Assembly: GCF_029784155.1 (NCBI RefSeq)
Contig: NC_073691.1
Coordinates: 139,554,433 to 139,618,432 of the forward strand
Origin: Uranotaenia lowii
Lineage: Eukaryota; Arthropoda; Insecta; Diptera; Culicidae
Reading direction: 5' to 3'
DNA length: 64,000 nt
A program made the translations under genes and the position numbers. The stretch's first letter is position 1. Every line of letters starts with the position of its first letter. Below, in pieces: positions 1-11,264 of the stretch. A model generated the notes under the pieces. The model searched no databases, was not told the origin of the DNA, and saw only the letters and a program-made list of their open reading frames with translations.

Positions 1-19
1 TCCTCGGAGGAATGCTTCA

Positions 20-1060
20 AGGCTCTGTCATCGCTTCCACTTTTTTCTAATCGCGATAAACACGCATTTTCACGCTACCCCTAACAACATCGAAACATTG
101 GCGTACGCTGATGACATACTCCTTATCTCCACGTCTCCCTTTGCCAGAATGGCTCGTAGAAGGCTGCAATCGGTCGTAAACTCTGTTGCCGAATGCCCCG
201 ACCGACGGGTTTCAGTTTTCTCCCTCCGAGTCATCCCTCCTTCTCTTTGGCCCAAACAGAAGAAAACTCAAAAAATCCTCCAATAACAATGCTTAACCAA
301 ATCATCCTATTGGTGCACTCTACCCGGATCTCAGGAGCATGAGCTCTCTCCTATCAATGTTCACCCAACTTCCCTGTTGGTTTTAAAATCCAACTAACAA
401 CTAGTGGAACTTACGGGAATTACCCTTCGATTCATCTGCTCAAGAGAATGGCTTTGGAACGACCCTAACCTAAACTGTCCCACCCATTTACACCGACGGC
501 TCTAAGACCAAAATGGTCATGTTGGTACACCACAACAGTATCTCTGATCGAAGCTTGTCTCTTCCTAAATCCTGTTCTATTTACAGCGCCGAAGCCTATG
601 CCATACTAGACGCAATACAAATGTCAAACCCAGGAGCCATCATTTTCTCCGACTCGGCCAGCGTTCTGACGACGTTGGCTGCCGGTAATGTTCTACATCC
701 ATACTAGGTCCACACCATCTCAGAGACAGCTCCCCGGAAAACATCGCGATTTGCTAGGTGCTGGGTCACGCCGGCATTAAGGGTGATGAGGTGGCCGATC
801 GTCTAGCTTCTGTGGGCTGCGGCTTTCCCCTCCCTCGATGGAAATTCCGCGATCTGACGCTACTCGATTCATCCATAAGACAATCCAACTGCTTACAGGC
901 AAATTGCGCGAAGTAAAAAAACACCACCGAAAAATGGGCCGATAGACCCTGCCAACCTGAGAGAAGAGCCCTCACCAGGCTCCGTATCGGGCACACCCAA
1001 CTTACACATGCTCACATAATCACCAAAGGTCCCAAATAACCGTCACACATTCTCATCTCC
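20..1060 (+). pseudogene. LINE ORF2 remnant: reverse transcriptase end, RNase H and C-terminal domain
   Basis: Residues around position 100 read LAYADDILLIST, the RT catalytic box, preceded by a GMLQGSVIA stretch in another frame that matches the usual PQGS block. At 489 the frame reads YTDGSK, followed by SIYSAEAYAILDA and IIFSDSASVL (the D, E and D of RNase H), with a stop at about 705. GHAGIKGDEVADRLAS at about 765 gives the last RNase H block. LTRLRIGHTQLTH at about 970-1005 is the conserved C-terminal tail of I-like elements. At least four frame changes are needed to follow it. No product is expected. Confidence 0.75.
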
Positions 1061-1459
1061 TGCCTCTAGGACATTCCTGTGATCTATCCCAAGTTTACGC
1101 AAAACCCTCTCCAACTGTCCAAACGAAGAGAAAAAAAATATCTCTTCTCACCAAATCCAAACTCCTATTTGAAATATGGTTCACCACTGAATGTTTTTTA
1201 TTCACTATCTCTCTCTTTCCTTTCCACATAAATCTTGAAAAAAGCACAAGATCTTCTTTTAAGCTACTAACTATCTTTTCTCTTTTTATTCTTAAGAAAA
1301 AACACAAAAAAACACAAAATAAAGCAAACACCAGAAAATCACAAAAAAAAGAAATACAAAAAAAATCAAAATGTATGTACAAAAACACAAAACACATAGA
1401 AAATTGTACCAAAAAAATTTAAAACTGCTCACAATGCAACATGAAAAGGCCAAATTTAC

Positions 1460-1490
1460 GGGATGAATAAGAAAACAAGTTTAAAATCCC
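1460..1490 (+). other. LINE 3'-end hairpin motif GGGATGAATAAG...TTAAAATCCC
   Basis: A short stem (GGGAT with ATCCC, extended by partial AAG/CTT pairing) sits at the end of the A-rich 3' region of the LINE at 1-1490. The same arrangement recurs at 10773-10803, inside a 40-bp insertion with a target duplication, and in related form at 43576-43593 and 59682-59712. It is probably the reverse-transcriptase recognition structure of this LINE group; that role is inferred. Confidence 0.6.
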
Positions 1491-3260
1491 AGATATTTCT
1501 TGAAGAAACAATATCCAAAACAGCAGCTGGTAATTTATTTTTGTAATTTATGTACGTTGTGTGTGTGGTGGGTGAGGAGTCAAAATCTTTCATGTGTAAC
1601 ACTGAACGTAACGTAGTTCTAATAAATACATAACTTTACTAAATACATTACAGAAACAAACATAGAGAGTTTGTTTCACACTGGTATACGTAACTTCTGT
1701 GCACTCGAATTCAAGGCGTTCAGTTCATTCAACAAACATTGAAGGGGTTTGAAGCCAATTGCGGTTATTTAAAGATTTAATAAAAAATGGAAGTCACCAT
1801 CTTAGATCTAAAAATGCCTTCAAAAATTATACTTTAAATTTTGTTTTTATTTCCTTGACGTAATATCTACTCCAATCTTTTACACGAATTCCGAACTAGC
1901 ACGCTAGCACTGTTTTTTATGCGGTTTTCGAGAATACACATGTTTTTCGAGAACAAGCGCTGTATTTTGGCGCAGTATCCTGATTTAATTGAAATCCAAA
2001 GTTCATAAACACTTTTTCAAATCCGGCATCACTTCCGAGCAGAACAAAAAAAAAATCCATTCCACTAGCGGTTGGTCCAACTGTTGAACCGTAAGTCGAA
2101 TATAAAACTTCACATTCCCAACCAGTTTACGGGGGAGCTGGAGTTGGAAATTTGTTCCAATTGTGTCGGAAAAAATCCGAAAAGGGACGCGTCCTTCACA
2201 GTGGTGCTCTGAACCGGAAGCCAAGAACCGATGCTTTTCCCTCGACGACGCCAAGAAACTGGGGGAAGAACTTTTGCTGTTGGACTCGTGGCGTGGTAAT
2301 GATTCTTTTGCCCTTCCCCGAGTGGCGGTGGGCGGAATGGCTTTAGGTGTAGGAAGAATAAGAACTTTACCTTGGTGAATTTGGTTGGAAATATGAGGAA
2401 CGTCATTTTAATTACATTAAAGATTAACGTGTGCTTCGTGGAACTGCGTTTTGGCCAGAAATCTTGAAGGGTGCGCGTCTGTTTCAGGGAAAATGTAGCT
2501 TCTGCTAGTGGTAGGGAGGCTAGCGAGAAGTAATCTTGTTTTATGGACATATGGGTGAGTAATTGGATTTATGTAAATAAGGTGTGAATTTAAATGTTGG
2601 CCTAATAGGAAGACAAACTTTTACGATTAAAGTTTTACTTTCAGCATAAATTTTCACCAACAATTATTTAGGGGAATGAGCAAGGAATAATAACTTTTGA
2701 TCATTGATACCTTTTACAAAGAATAACGTTTTAAGATAACATGCAAATTGAAATTCCAAAAATTCAAATTTACTTGAATCTACACATTTCTCGAAACAGT
2801 TAATTTGTTTCTTCTGAAGATACTCAAGAAACTCCAAAGTCAAAATACTCGGCAAAGCGGTTAAAAGTTCTGAAAATTCCTACCAAATAAATTCTAGACA
2901 AATCTTATTTTTTCTGATTTTTTCAGTCCTGGAAACGAGTATTTGTAAATCTGAATATTTATATATCTCCTCGATAAATAAAAAAAAGTTTATTGTTCAA
3001 ATTGATGTGTGACTGTTAAGTAAGTGAAATAATCACTTTAGTCGCAGCCGTGGACCCAGAGCCTGTAATAAAATGAAATTAAAAAAAAGATCTTTGAATA
3101 CCCATTTTGGTTTATTCGACAACAATTATTTTTTTATGTCAAGTGATAAATATGCTGCGAATAAAAATCTTTCAAAATAGTATTTTATTCAAAGTTAAAG
3201 AATATAGTTTATGTCCTAGGTGAACTTTTGATGTCATATTTTTAGAATTACATACTTATA
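1491..3260. other. No gene recognised; AT-rich intergenic DNA
   Basis: Short open frames occur on both strands near 2000-2550 but show no family motif and overlap each other. I saw no paired termini, target duplications or RNA gene. Confidence 0.5.
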
Positions 3261-3263
3261 ATT

Positions 3264-3480
3264 GACTAGCTGACCCGGGAAACTTCATTTTACCGTTTAA
3301 TCAATAAATCGTTTTAAGTAAACGTTTAACTTTATCTACACGTCCTTAACTTCTTTGTGCTCGTGAATCATTTGTTTTAAATCGCCTTTAAATTGTTCGA
3401 GTTGTATCCCACTTTGGGTTGATTTGGCGGCCCCATTTCAAGAAAAGTGTTGACCCGAAAACCCCTCGGATACCAAAATT
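3264..3480 (+). repeat. Probable interspersed repeat starting CTAGCTGACCCGGGAAACTT
   Basis: The phrase CTAGCTGACCCGGGAAACTT resembles the start of a repeat widely seen in insect intergenic DNA. Only one copy is present, so the boundary and class cannot be set from this window. The remaining text to about 3480 has no coding signal. Confidence 0.3.
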
Positions 3481-4960
3481 CCCTTTATTCCGACCGTCCA
3501 TTTACACGTGAAGGTGTTTCAAAAAACGCCTCCGTTTTAGTCAATATAAGATAATGGCTTTAAATTCATTCAATGATACAAATTTGCGTTCACCTGAACA
3601 AAAGCTTTCTAGTGTATGGTAAAAAAAACATATTATTAATCTACAAGTTATAATTTCAAAAGACTTTGTTGCGAACTTAGTTGCAAACTACATGAAACTT
3701 TCACATCACATCAGAGTGTTTCCCAAAAACTGTTTTACTGAAATTATTTTTCTCAAATTCATGTTCACGAAGTTATGCTGATTTTTTCTAGGTTGTTTAA
3801 TGCAAATAAATCATCACTCAGATATCTCCGGTCAAAGCTGATGGCAGATTTCAATTCCTGAGAAAATTTCATTAGTATTATTTCAACATTATTTCTAATC
3901 ATTAAATCTGTGGCTTCGATTTTTTTTCGATTTAAGGTCCAAATTTTACCATTGTGCTCTGGCTTACATCATATAAAATTTTAAGAAACATTGTGTTGAT
4001 ACTTTCGGCCTATTTCAGATCCTTAGCCGCCACCACATTGCTGCCGATTGCAGCAGAGCCAAAACAATTTGTTTTGGTTTTGCACTTGCTTTGGGCAATT
4101 CGCAATTGATGATTGCTGAGAACAATAGGTCGATTCACGCACTGCCTGGCCTCACTGTTTTTGACATTTCGCGATTCCTGTTTTGATTCCTTATTTTCTA
4201 ATTCAACACGCTGAGGAAGCAAAGCAAACATTTGGGTCCTCGTTTTATTCTCATTCACATGTTTTCAGCAAAATTTCTTGGCTTGGTTTTGTGATAAAAA
4301 AATTGAAAAGAAAATTAGATGTTTGAAGTATAAAATAATGAAAAATTAATAATTTTGTTTGTAAATCCAGCTGGGATAAATGGACTTAAACTTTGAAGTT
4401 AAACCACTAACTGGACACTCGATTTCGATTTTTGGAGCTGCTCGAAAATTAACGAGAATGTCGATACCAGTAAAATTTACATGCTCGAATTGCTGCCGCG
4501 CAATGTCGATGATAGGAGGCTTCTAGCCAAAAACAGAGAGCAATTTTGTTTTAAGTTTCATGTCAATGTTATTAGTGGTTTAACTATCTGACGTTATTTT
4601 TATTCCTCGAATATCCTTAAAAAATTATAATAGTTCAGCCTTTTCTTTCGGAATGTTCACCGGAGAATTTTCCTATATTAGATTCTACTGTCCCTGAATA
4701 GTGTTGTCGTACAAGTATATGCATTTGTTTACAGCTTCCGGTCAAAATAACACAAGAATCTTCCGGACAATCGATTCGGCACATTCGAATTCTTTAGAAG
4801 TTTCCACATTTGGACATTCGATGGGACTTTTTTTTCAAATATAGACGCTTTTCGAAATTTTAAAGAATTTTCAAGTTTCTGTTCATTCCCGGAGAGATAA
4901 CTATTAAAAACCAAAAAATGCGCTAAATTTAGTTCACAAAATGGGACTTGGTTTTTTTGC
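3481..4960. other. No gene recognised
   Basis: AT-rich sequence without a long ORF, termini or target duplication. The short minus-strand frame at 4010-4258 has no recognisable motif. Confidence 0.45.
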
Positions 4961-5575
4961 TATAGGGGATTTTTTTTTATTATCTGACAATTTGCGCCGG
5001 GGGTCTTCAGATTTTCCCCAAAATTGAAAATTTGGATCATTTTTGCGACTTAAAAACACCTGCATTTTTTCAGATTTCTAACATTTTTATTTTTTGAGTT
5101 AGCTTCGGTTAGATTTTTTTGTAAATAAAAAATAACCATTTTTCAAAGCAACATAACTCTGTTGTTTCTCAACGGAAATTATAAAATAGCACATCAAAAT
5201 GCATTGAAATTTTACCAGCTTTCCAAATAGAATAGTTGAAAAAAATTAAATAATGACCTTCAACATGAAAAGTTGTAAATAAACTTTAAATGGCGTCTAA
5301 AAGTACCGTCTGCACCACCGAATATTTTGCAAAAAATACCATTGTATAGCTCGATTCATGATGCAACTTTCATCTGAAGACACCAAAGTGGGCCATTAAC
5401 ACCTTGAAGAGTTATGAAAGAAATAATGACAATAAATCTCTTTTTTTGCATCGAAAACAAACAGTGGCGGAACAACTGCACTCACATATGGAGATAGCAA
5501 GCACTTCTAACAACATGGAAACAAAAGAACTTACCAAAGCAGTTAAAAAACACTACTTTTTTGTGCTTTGTAGAG
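4961..5575 (+). repeat. Left arm of the foldback element
   Basis: This arm is inverted relative to 7010-7629. Both arms contain a short open frame starting MKSYERNNDNKSLFLH. The differences I checked between the two translations are amino acid replacements, so the frame is not evidence of coding. Confidence 0.8.
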
Positions 5576-7009
5576 TGTTTGCAGCAAAACTGACTTTAAA
5601 TTTTAACCAAAATTCAGAGTATCGCATTGTTTAAGTGATATAACTAATAATGGGAATGCTGCTTTTACAACCTGGTCAAATACTATATAACTTATTAATT
5701 TTTCGATTAAAGATCATTGTGAAGCATAATCAATGCCAATAGTAGAAGGTTCAGTACCTGTGTTTGGGATCACAAAAATGTGATTAAAAAAATGAAATAT
5801 AGACGTGCTTTACATAGTTTTTATATCGAGAGCTAAGCACTGGACACCAAAATCCTTTCCCATTGATCAAAAAAGTATGAGAAAGAGCACAAATGTTGTA
5901 GAAATAATCAAAGAGCTCAGTATGGCCAGCCCAGGCTGTAAAATGATGAAAATATGATACTTTTACCGTATTCGTTTTCTACATTCGCCCAGTTTTGAGG
6001 TTTACCATACTAGAACGAAAATAATTCGTCGTCAGTGTTTTGCTACCTCGATCGCTCACACACGAATCTTCAGTGTTCCACCGTCCATTTCAAATCAAAT
6101 CTGGGGAATTACGGATGCAAAACTTAGCGCATAAACTGTAAAATGACAGTAAAATGTGCATAACTTGTTGTGACCTGGTGCAAAACTGGTTATAAACGAA
6201 TACGTTATTAGATTTTTGGATATAACATGAAGTCAGTTAAGCTGCAACAATCTACCGCCCCTTCTTTCATAACAGTCCCATATCCAAAAACAAGCAAGCG
6301 AGACAATCAGCTTTTTCTGTTTTGGAATATATTTTTAAATTGTGACCACCACTTTCAGCATAAACGAAAATCGTTTCTAGGTTGTCATAATAAATCGTTA
6401 GGCCTGAAATTTTCGAAATTGGGTTATTGGTAAGGTCGAGAGCACCATTTTTATTCATTATGGGACTTTTAATCGACCATATTTGAAACCTTTTTCGAAT
6501 CTACTAGCATAACAGTCCCATACAAAATATATTTTTCTCACCAAGCTACTTTCTAAGACTTAAATTTGATCATTTTTTAACTTCTAAATGCAATTGTCAG
6601 AAAAAGAAACATACTTTTACAAAAAAAAAATCATGAATTCCACATTGTAAGTTGAATCTTTTTACGATTTTTGATTGCATCCGATAGTTTTTCGCTCAGG
6701 AAGTCATTCCTAAGAAAGTCAGACCTGCTTTCGAAAACTAGTGTGCATCATTCGACATCAAGTGAGTTAAAAAAAATGTTTAAATGATTCAAAGCAATAA
6801 ACAAAAGACTATTTCGCCGAAAGAAACATTGAAAAGTAACCAAATCGGTGGTATTTCACATATGGAACTGTTATTCAGGTATATTTCATATAGGACAGCC
6901 ACGAATTGATATTTTTTTCTAAATTTCTAGAACAAAACCTCTTTATTTAGTCTTTTATGTTGGAGCCTTTTGTTGACGAAAATTTATATCGGAATGTTAT
7001 GCGAGTAGG

Positions 7010-7629
7010 GGCAGTCTGAAAAGGACGAAAAAATGGTGTTTTTTACCAACTTTGATAAGTTCTTTTGTTTCCATGTTGTTAGAAGTGCTTGCTATCTCCA
7101 TATGTGAGTGCAGTTGTTCGACCATTGTTAGTTTTCCATGCAAAAAAAGAGATTTATTGTCATTATTTCTTTCATAACTCTTCAAGGTGTTAATGGCCCA
7201 CTTTGGTGTCTTCAGATGAAAGTTGCATCATGAATCGAGCTATACAATGGTATTTTTTGCAAAATATTCGGTGGTGCAGACGGTACTTTTAGACGCCATT
7301 TAAAGTTTATTTACAACTTTTCATGTTGAAGGTCATTATTTAATTTTTTTCAACTATTCTATTTGGAAAGCTGGTAAAATTTCAATGCATTTTGATGTGC
7401 TATTTTATAATTTCCGTTGAGAAACAACAGAGTTATGTAGCTTTAAAAAATGGTGTTTTTTTATTTACAAAAAAATCTAACCGAAGCTAACTCAAAAAAT
7501 AAAAATGTTAGAAATCTGAAAAAATACATGGGTTTTTAACTCGCAAAAATGAACCAGATTTTCAATTTTGGGGAAAATCTGAAGACCCCCGGCGCAAACC
7601 CGTCAGATAATAAAAAAAAATCCCCTATA
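7010..7629 (-). repeat. Right arm of the foldback element
   Basis: This is the inverted counterpart of 4961-5575. It includes the shared phrase about ATGGAGATAGCAAGCACTTC and the outer block reading GGGGGTCTTCAGATTTTCCC on the minus strand. Confidence 0.8.
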
Positions 7630-7852
7630 CTCAAACTGAGTTTTGAGTTAAATTTCTTGACCGTGCAGTTACACTAAACATTTCGCCGCACTCCATTTCT
7701 CGTTCGTGAAATTTTGTAAACAGGACGTGCGAACTGTCACCACAAAAGGGAACATACGTCATCGTGAATCGACCCATAGGCTGATGATGATGTACACGGT
7801 ACAAATGTTATCAACTTACCCGCAACCAGATGCTAACTCATATTGTGGTTAG

Positions 7853-8024
7853 TTGGCAAGTCAGTTGCTTCCTGAGTCGATGTCTGTGAGTTCGAGCCCA
7901 AGAGTAAACATCGATCACAGTTGTACCGAATAAGTTTTTCGATGGCTGTCTGCCAACTGCATCGTTGATATAAGTCGCGAATGACATAAAGATGTTAAAA
8001 CGACTATAATCGAAACAAAGAAAA
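7853..8024 (+). mobile_element. tRNA-derived SINE with 13-bp target site duplication
   Basis: The head carries a TTGGCAAG A-box-like stretch and a clear B box, GAGTTCGAGCCC, at 7888-7899. The body ends GACTATAATCGAAACAAAG followed by A's. The direct repeat ATATTGTGGTTAG lies immediately on both sides (7840-7852 and 8025-8037), so both ends are fixed. The 172-bp length fits a SINE. RNA polymerase III transcription would be internal. The partner LINE is not identified. Confidence 0.8.
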
Positions 8025-8095
8025 ATATTGTGGTTAGCAGTTACACAGCAGTGTTGCCAGATATGAGTAGGAATTTCAAAGTACTCATTCAGAAA

Positions 8096-8232
8096 TGAGT
8101 TCTTTCCCGGTAAGGGAAGATGATAAGTGAAGAGTGAGACAATACCAATCGCTAATGAATTGTGCAGTTGTGTAATGACTAGACTGACGAAACATGAAAA
8201 AAGATAACTCTTTTCCACTTGCGTTTCCATCA
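8096..8232 (+). repeat. 5' LTR of the copia-type element
   Basis: This 137-bp repeat runs from TGAGTTCTTT to TTTCCATCA. Its right end is fixed by the primer site that starts at the next base. It shares long stretches with 10658-10852, for example TGACTAG-CTGACGAAACATG. Confidence 0.75.
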
Positions 8233-8246
8233 GGTTATGGGCCCAG
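8233..8246 (+). promoter_or_regulatory. Primer binding site GGTTATGGGCCCAG
   Basis: This sequence equals the Drosophila copia primer site, which pairs with an internal cut fragment of initiator tRNA-Met. It begins at the base after the LTR's terminal CA. It supports the copia assignment and sets the LTR end. Confidence 0.85.
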
Positions 8247-8495
8247 ATACGTCTGGATTAAGAAACAAAGTGTTAGTGAGAGGTTTGCGGTTAGCAACTT
8301 CATCAGTGACCAGCGCAGAAGGACCCGCCAGGTCGAGGTGCCAGCCACCAGCCACAACACCACCAGAGGGGCCATTAAGGAGCCAGAGCACCATGGCAGA
8401 GGACCAGCCGGCAACCAGAATACCGCTGGCGCCGAGTTCAGCCAGTGAGATGTCCCAGGCCAGCCGGAGGTCGAGTCCAGGGAGGTTCGTGGACT

Positions 8496-9156
8496 GAGAG
8501 GGTTACTCTCGATGTCGTCACGAGCCACGTTACCAATAACAAGCGTGAGATCACGTCCGACGGCCGGGAGGAGACTCAGGGTCAGCGACCGGGCTACACA
8601 GAGTTTTATAGATCCAGCTACAGAAACACCTCGGATTAATTGGGTGGTGCTGATAGCCGAGAGGGTTACTCTCGTGTTATGTTTGTGCGCTGTGGTCAGC
8701 ATGCAAGTGCTGATCGCGGAAGATCGTCAGCGCAAAGGTCATGAGATGCTCCAGGTCAGCAAGAAGGCGCAACTTGAGTTCGTTGCCAAAAAGCCAAAAA
8801 GTTTCTAGAGAGTTACTCTCGATGCCGTCACGAGTTACGCTGCGGATAGCAGCGTGATTTCATTTCCAACGGCCGAGAGGAAGACTCTCGGGATCTGTTA
8901 CCAGGATTAGCTCTTATCGGTTGGAAGAAGCTGGATGTCGAGAGGGTTACTCTCGGGGCTAATCCAAGCCAACAGTATGATTTTTCTATGGCTTTAGAGG
9001 AGTTGTTTTGTGCAACGGTTAGTTGCCAGCAACTTCAGTAATGAATTAGATCCTGATGGGTAAAATGCTGCTGAACGTCGGCTTCTAGTTTTCCGAAATA
9101 GTCAAAGCGTAACAGGACGAATGTCCATAAAGCTGCAAGTCGAGAGGATTATGCTC
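8496..9156 (+). repeat. Six CGAGAG-loop-CTCTCG hairpins in the copia leader
   Basis: Short hairpins of the form GAGAGGGTTACTCTC lie at 8496-8511, 8658-8674, 8808-8820, 8874-8890, 8939-8955 and 9141-9156. Stems are five to six base pairs, and the TTA in the loop is kept in most. Two of them (8496 and 8808) are followed by a shared stretch GATG-CGTCACGAG, so longer direct repeats are involved. They lie between primer site and first coding remnant, where packaging or translation signals would be expected. Confidence 0.75.
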
Positions 9157-9591
9157 GTATTAGTAGCTGCGCTGCGGTTAGCATGTGCGAGCTTGATTTT
9201 GGTGGATGGTTGATGTTTCGGGTGCTTCGGAGGAGGTGGTTAGTCGCTAACGAAGTCAATCAATTCTTGCTACCGATTCCTGCCGAGAGTGCAGATGCCC
9301 GAAGTAATCGCGAAATGAAGACTTTGAGCGGAAACGTTTAGAAAGCTCCAAGATATTGTTTATCTGGGACTACTAGAAAACAAAGTTCCAGAAAGCAACA
9401 TGCTATACTTCCGCTCGCTGAAGTTATCCACCAGAAAAAAAAACTAAAGGTTAGGTTTTTCATCAATTATAGGACAGTCAGCATATGATGCGAGACGAGA
9501 GCACAGAGAACAGACGTACAAGCTCGAACAAAAAATCTTCAAAAAAGTGTGTAAAATTTCAAATGCAGACATCCAAAAAATATGTTGAAAA

Positions 9592-9897
9592 TTGACTTTA
9601 AACAGTGGAACCTATTGCGAAGCGAAGAGCGGAGAAATTTTGAAAGCTTTCAAAACTGGAACAACGCATTTGAGCAGTATAATTGGGAAGTCAATTGTTC
9701 CAATTATACTGTTGGATGTACTTGTGATCACAGGTTTGGAGGACAACGTATTTTCGGTCAGAAAGAGCACTGAGAACGGGAAAATGGTTACTTTTCTCGT
9801 AAAGCTAGTACAGTTTACATTTTTAGGAGATGTTTTTGCCCGAGGGAAACTCCTGAATAACGAGTACTGCCTTGATTTGTTGTTGGAGCCTAATTGA
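9592..9897 (+). pseudogene. Copia polyprotein remnant, pre-integrase region
   Basis: This frame of 101 residues contains LLDVLVITGLEDNVFSVRK followed by ARGKLLNNEYCLDLL. It fits the short region between protease and integrase in copia polyproteins, which typically reads L-NVLYVPGL--NLFSVRK and then A-G-L-NNLY-LD. A zinc-binding HHCC site and the integrase catalytic core do not follow, so the integrase has been deleted. Confidence 0.6.
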
Positions 9898-10136
9898 GAC
9901 GATGTTGTTCATAAACAGTTGGTCATCGACCAGAGTGTTGAGATCCCACTCGAGGCCTTCACATCTGAGCCGTTAGCCTATGTGTACGAACCGGAACAAC
10001 ATCCTACACTCGAGAAGTTCGCCGATGTGCACGAAATCAAAAATACATTCGAGCGGACAGCCGATGTGCACACACATCTGAGCGGTACGCTGATGTACCT
10101 GCTGATCGTGACATGCACGTTCACTGGAAGAAGCTA

Positions 10137-10657
10137 AATGATAGTGAGGTTATCAACGAACAGCCGTTCAATGAGTTGATCGGTTGCTTGCAGTATCTGG
10201 CAATATAATCGAGACCAGATATTTGTGCAGCGGTTACAGCACTAAGCCAATACTAGGCCAGTCACTTACGGGAAATCTAATCTCGTGGTCAACGAAACGT
10301 CAGCAGACGGTCAGTCTGTCGTCGACCTAAGCTGAGATATGAGCCCTTTGCCATGAAGTCAAGGAAGGTTTGCGGTTAACAAACTTCTTTGGAGAATTGG
10401 ATGTGGTTAGCACTCCTTTCACGTTAATGGAGGACAATATCCCTTGAATCCAGTATCTGGAAGAGGCGCGAGCCCATCAGCGAGTGAAGCATCTGGACGT
10501 TAAGTATACTTTCATCAGAGTCATCATGGGAAGCTGTAAGCTATCTTTGCGACATATCTCCACTGAGAATCAGCCAGCTGATGCGTTCACGAAGGCGTTA
10601 CCAAGTGCGAGGCACACGAAGCTGCTCAGCATGTTGATACTTAAAATCAAAATGAAG
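10137..10657 (+). pseudogene. Copia polyprotein remnant, end of reverse transcriptase and RNase H
   Basis: At 10137-10260 the frame reads FNELIGCLQYLA, a stop, then SRPDICAAVTALSQY, the classic end of the copia reverse transcriptase. At 10455-10650 it reads RVKHLDVKYTF and STENQPADAFTKALPS, the conserved end of the RNase H region. Stops and frame changes separate the blocks. The right LTR begins within a few bases. Confidence 0.75.
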
Positions 10658-10852
10658 TGAGTGCTTTGAAGGTAAGAGAAGATGATAAGTGGAGAGTGAG
10701 ACAATAGCAATCGCTTTTGAATTGTGTAGTTATGTAATGACTAGGCTGACGAAACATGAAAAAAGATAATATGGGATGAATAAGCCATAGATGCTTAAAA
10801 TCCCGAAAAAAAAGATAACTCTATTCCACCACTGAAACCAGCGTTTTCAACA
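10658..10852 (+). repeat. 3' LTR of the copia-type element
   Basis: It runs from TGAGTGCTTTG to GCGTTTTCAACA and matches 8096-8232 apart from substitutions, a 10-bp difference near the end and a 40-bp retroposed insertion at 10770-10809. Confidence 0.7.
10770..10809 (+). mobile_element. 40-bp tail-only LINE/SINE insertion with 9-bp target duplication
   Basis: Inside the right LTR, TATGGGATGAATAAG...CTTAAAATCCCG plus A's is inserted between two copies of AAAAGATAA (10761-10769 and 10810-10818). The left LTR has the uninterrupted site. The insert is only the 3' hairpin tail of the LINE type seen at 1460-1490, which makes it an extremely 5'-truncated retroposition product. Confidence 0.75.
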
Positions 10853-11264
10853 CATTGTCTTTCACACATTTGACTTGTCTAATACCATGTTTCTGCCTAC
10901 GATATTTTTTTTTTGTTGATTTTCAGAATCTACAAATGATCTAAGCTGGATTTTAAAAAGTAGTTGGGCAAAATAACGAAACAGTAATTCCTATTTCTTT
11001 TATTTTTCTAGAGCATCCTTCTAAGAAATTATGATTTCGACAGAAATTCCCCTCGCCAGGCTCCGAGACAACGTGTGAGTTCTGCCAGGAAACTGTCGAC
11101 CATTAGCCAAAGTTGTACAGCTCTCGTTAGCACCACAGACGCATCTCTGTGTGTGTATAATGTAAGTGTTGAAAAGTTACAACTCAACAGTACGATTTTC
11201 ATTCAGAGCAAAATGTTTGAACATTTATGCTACCCACATGTTTGCTAGTCAAAATATCGTGTAG
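10853..11264. other. No gene recognised
   Basis: This is the spacer between the copia-type element and the next hAT-like element. I see nothing coding in it. Confidence 0.5.

Larger units (their letters stand above)
1..1490 (+). mobile_element. I/R1-group non-LTR retrotransposon, 3' part, decayed
   Basis: The left edge of the window lies inside a LINE. Order seen: reverse transcriptase motif YADD, RNase H blocks, a C-terminal LRIGHTQLTH block, then an A-rich 3' region ending in a GGGATGAATAAG...TTAAAATCCC hairpin at 1460-1490. RNase H after the RT places it in the I/LOA/R1 group rather than Jockey or RTE. The 5' part lies outside the window. Several frameshifts and stops make this copy dead. 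The exact 3' end is inferred from the hairpin, which recurs in other copies in the window. Confidence 0.75.
4961..7629. mobile_element. Foldback-type DNA element with terminal inverted repeats of about 615 bp
   Basis: The two ends are mirror images: 4961 begins TATAGGGGATTTTTTTT and 7629 ends AAAAAAAATCCCCTATA. The match continues inward, with substitutions and small indels, to about 5575 and about 7010. The 1.4-kb middle is single copy in this window and has no transposase ORF. The TATA at each edge is consistent with a TA target duplication at a TA-insertion element; no longer direct repeat flanks it. It is therefore a non-autonomous long-TIR element of unassigned superfamily. Confidence 0.8.
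8096..10852 (+). mobile_element. Ty1/copia-type LTR retrotransposon, internally deleted
   Basis: Two LTR copies (8096-8232 and 10658-10852) flank an internal region. A copia-type primer site follows the left LTR directly. Downstream come a hairpin-rich leader, a pre-integrase fragment and the last part of reverse transcriptase/RNase H ending in a QPADAFTKAL block. Integrase and most of the reverse transcriptase are missing, and stops interrupt what remains. The left flank AGAAA and right flank TTGTC do not match, so a target duplication could not be confirmed. The element is dead and fairly old, judged from divergence between the LTRs. Confidence 0.8.

Noticed and set aside
1095..1412. 105-aa minus-strand frame rich in Phe and Leu, as a membrane protein
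   Set aside because: It is the complement of the A-rich 3' region of the LINE; the hydrophobic look comes from poly(A)-like sequence.
5404..5634. Small ORF MKSYERNNDNKSLFLH present in both arms of the foldback element
   Set aside because: The arms are copies of one sequence, and the differences I checked between the two translations are amino acid replacements, not silent changes. The frame is a by-product of the inverted repeat.
8235..8808. Frames of 84-155 aa on both strands after the copia primer site, as gag
   Set aside because: They overlap on both strands in a GC-richer leader with repeated hairpins and show no zinc knuckle or copia Gag motif.
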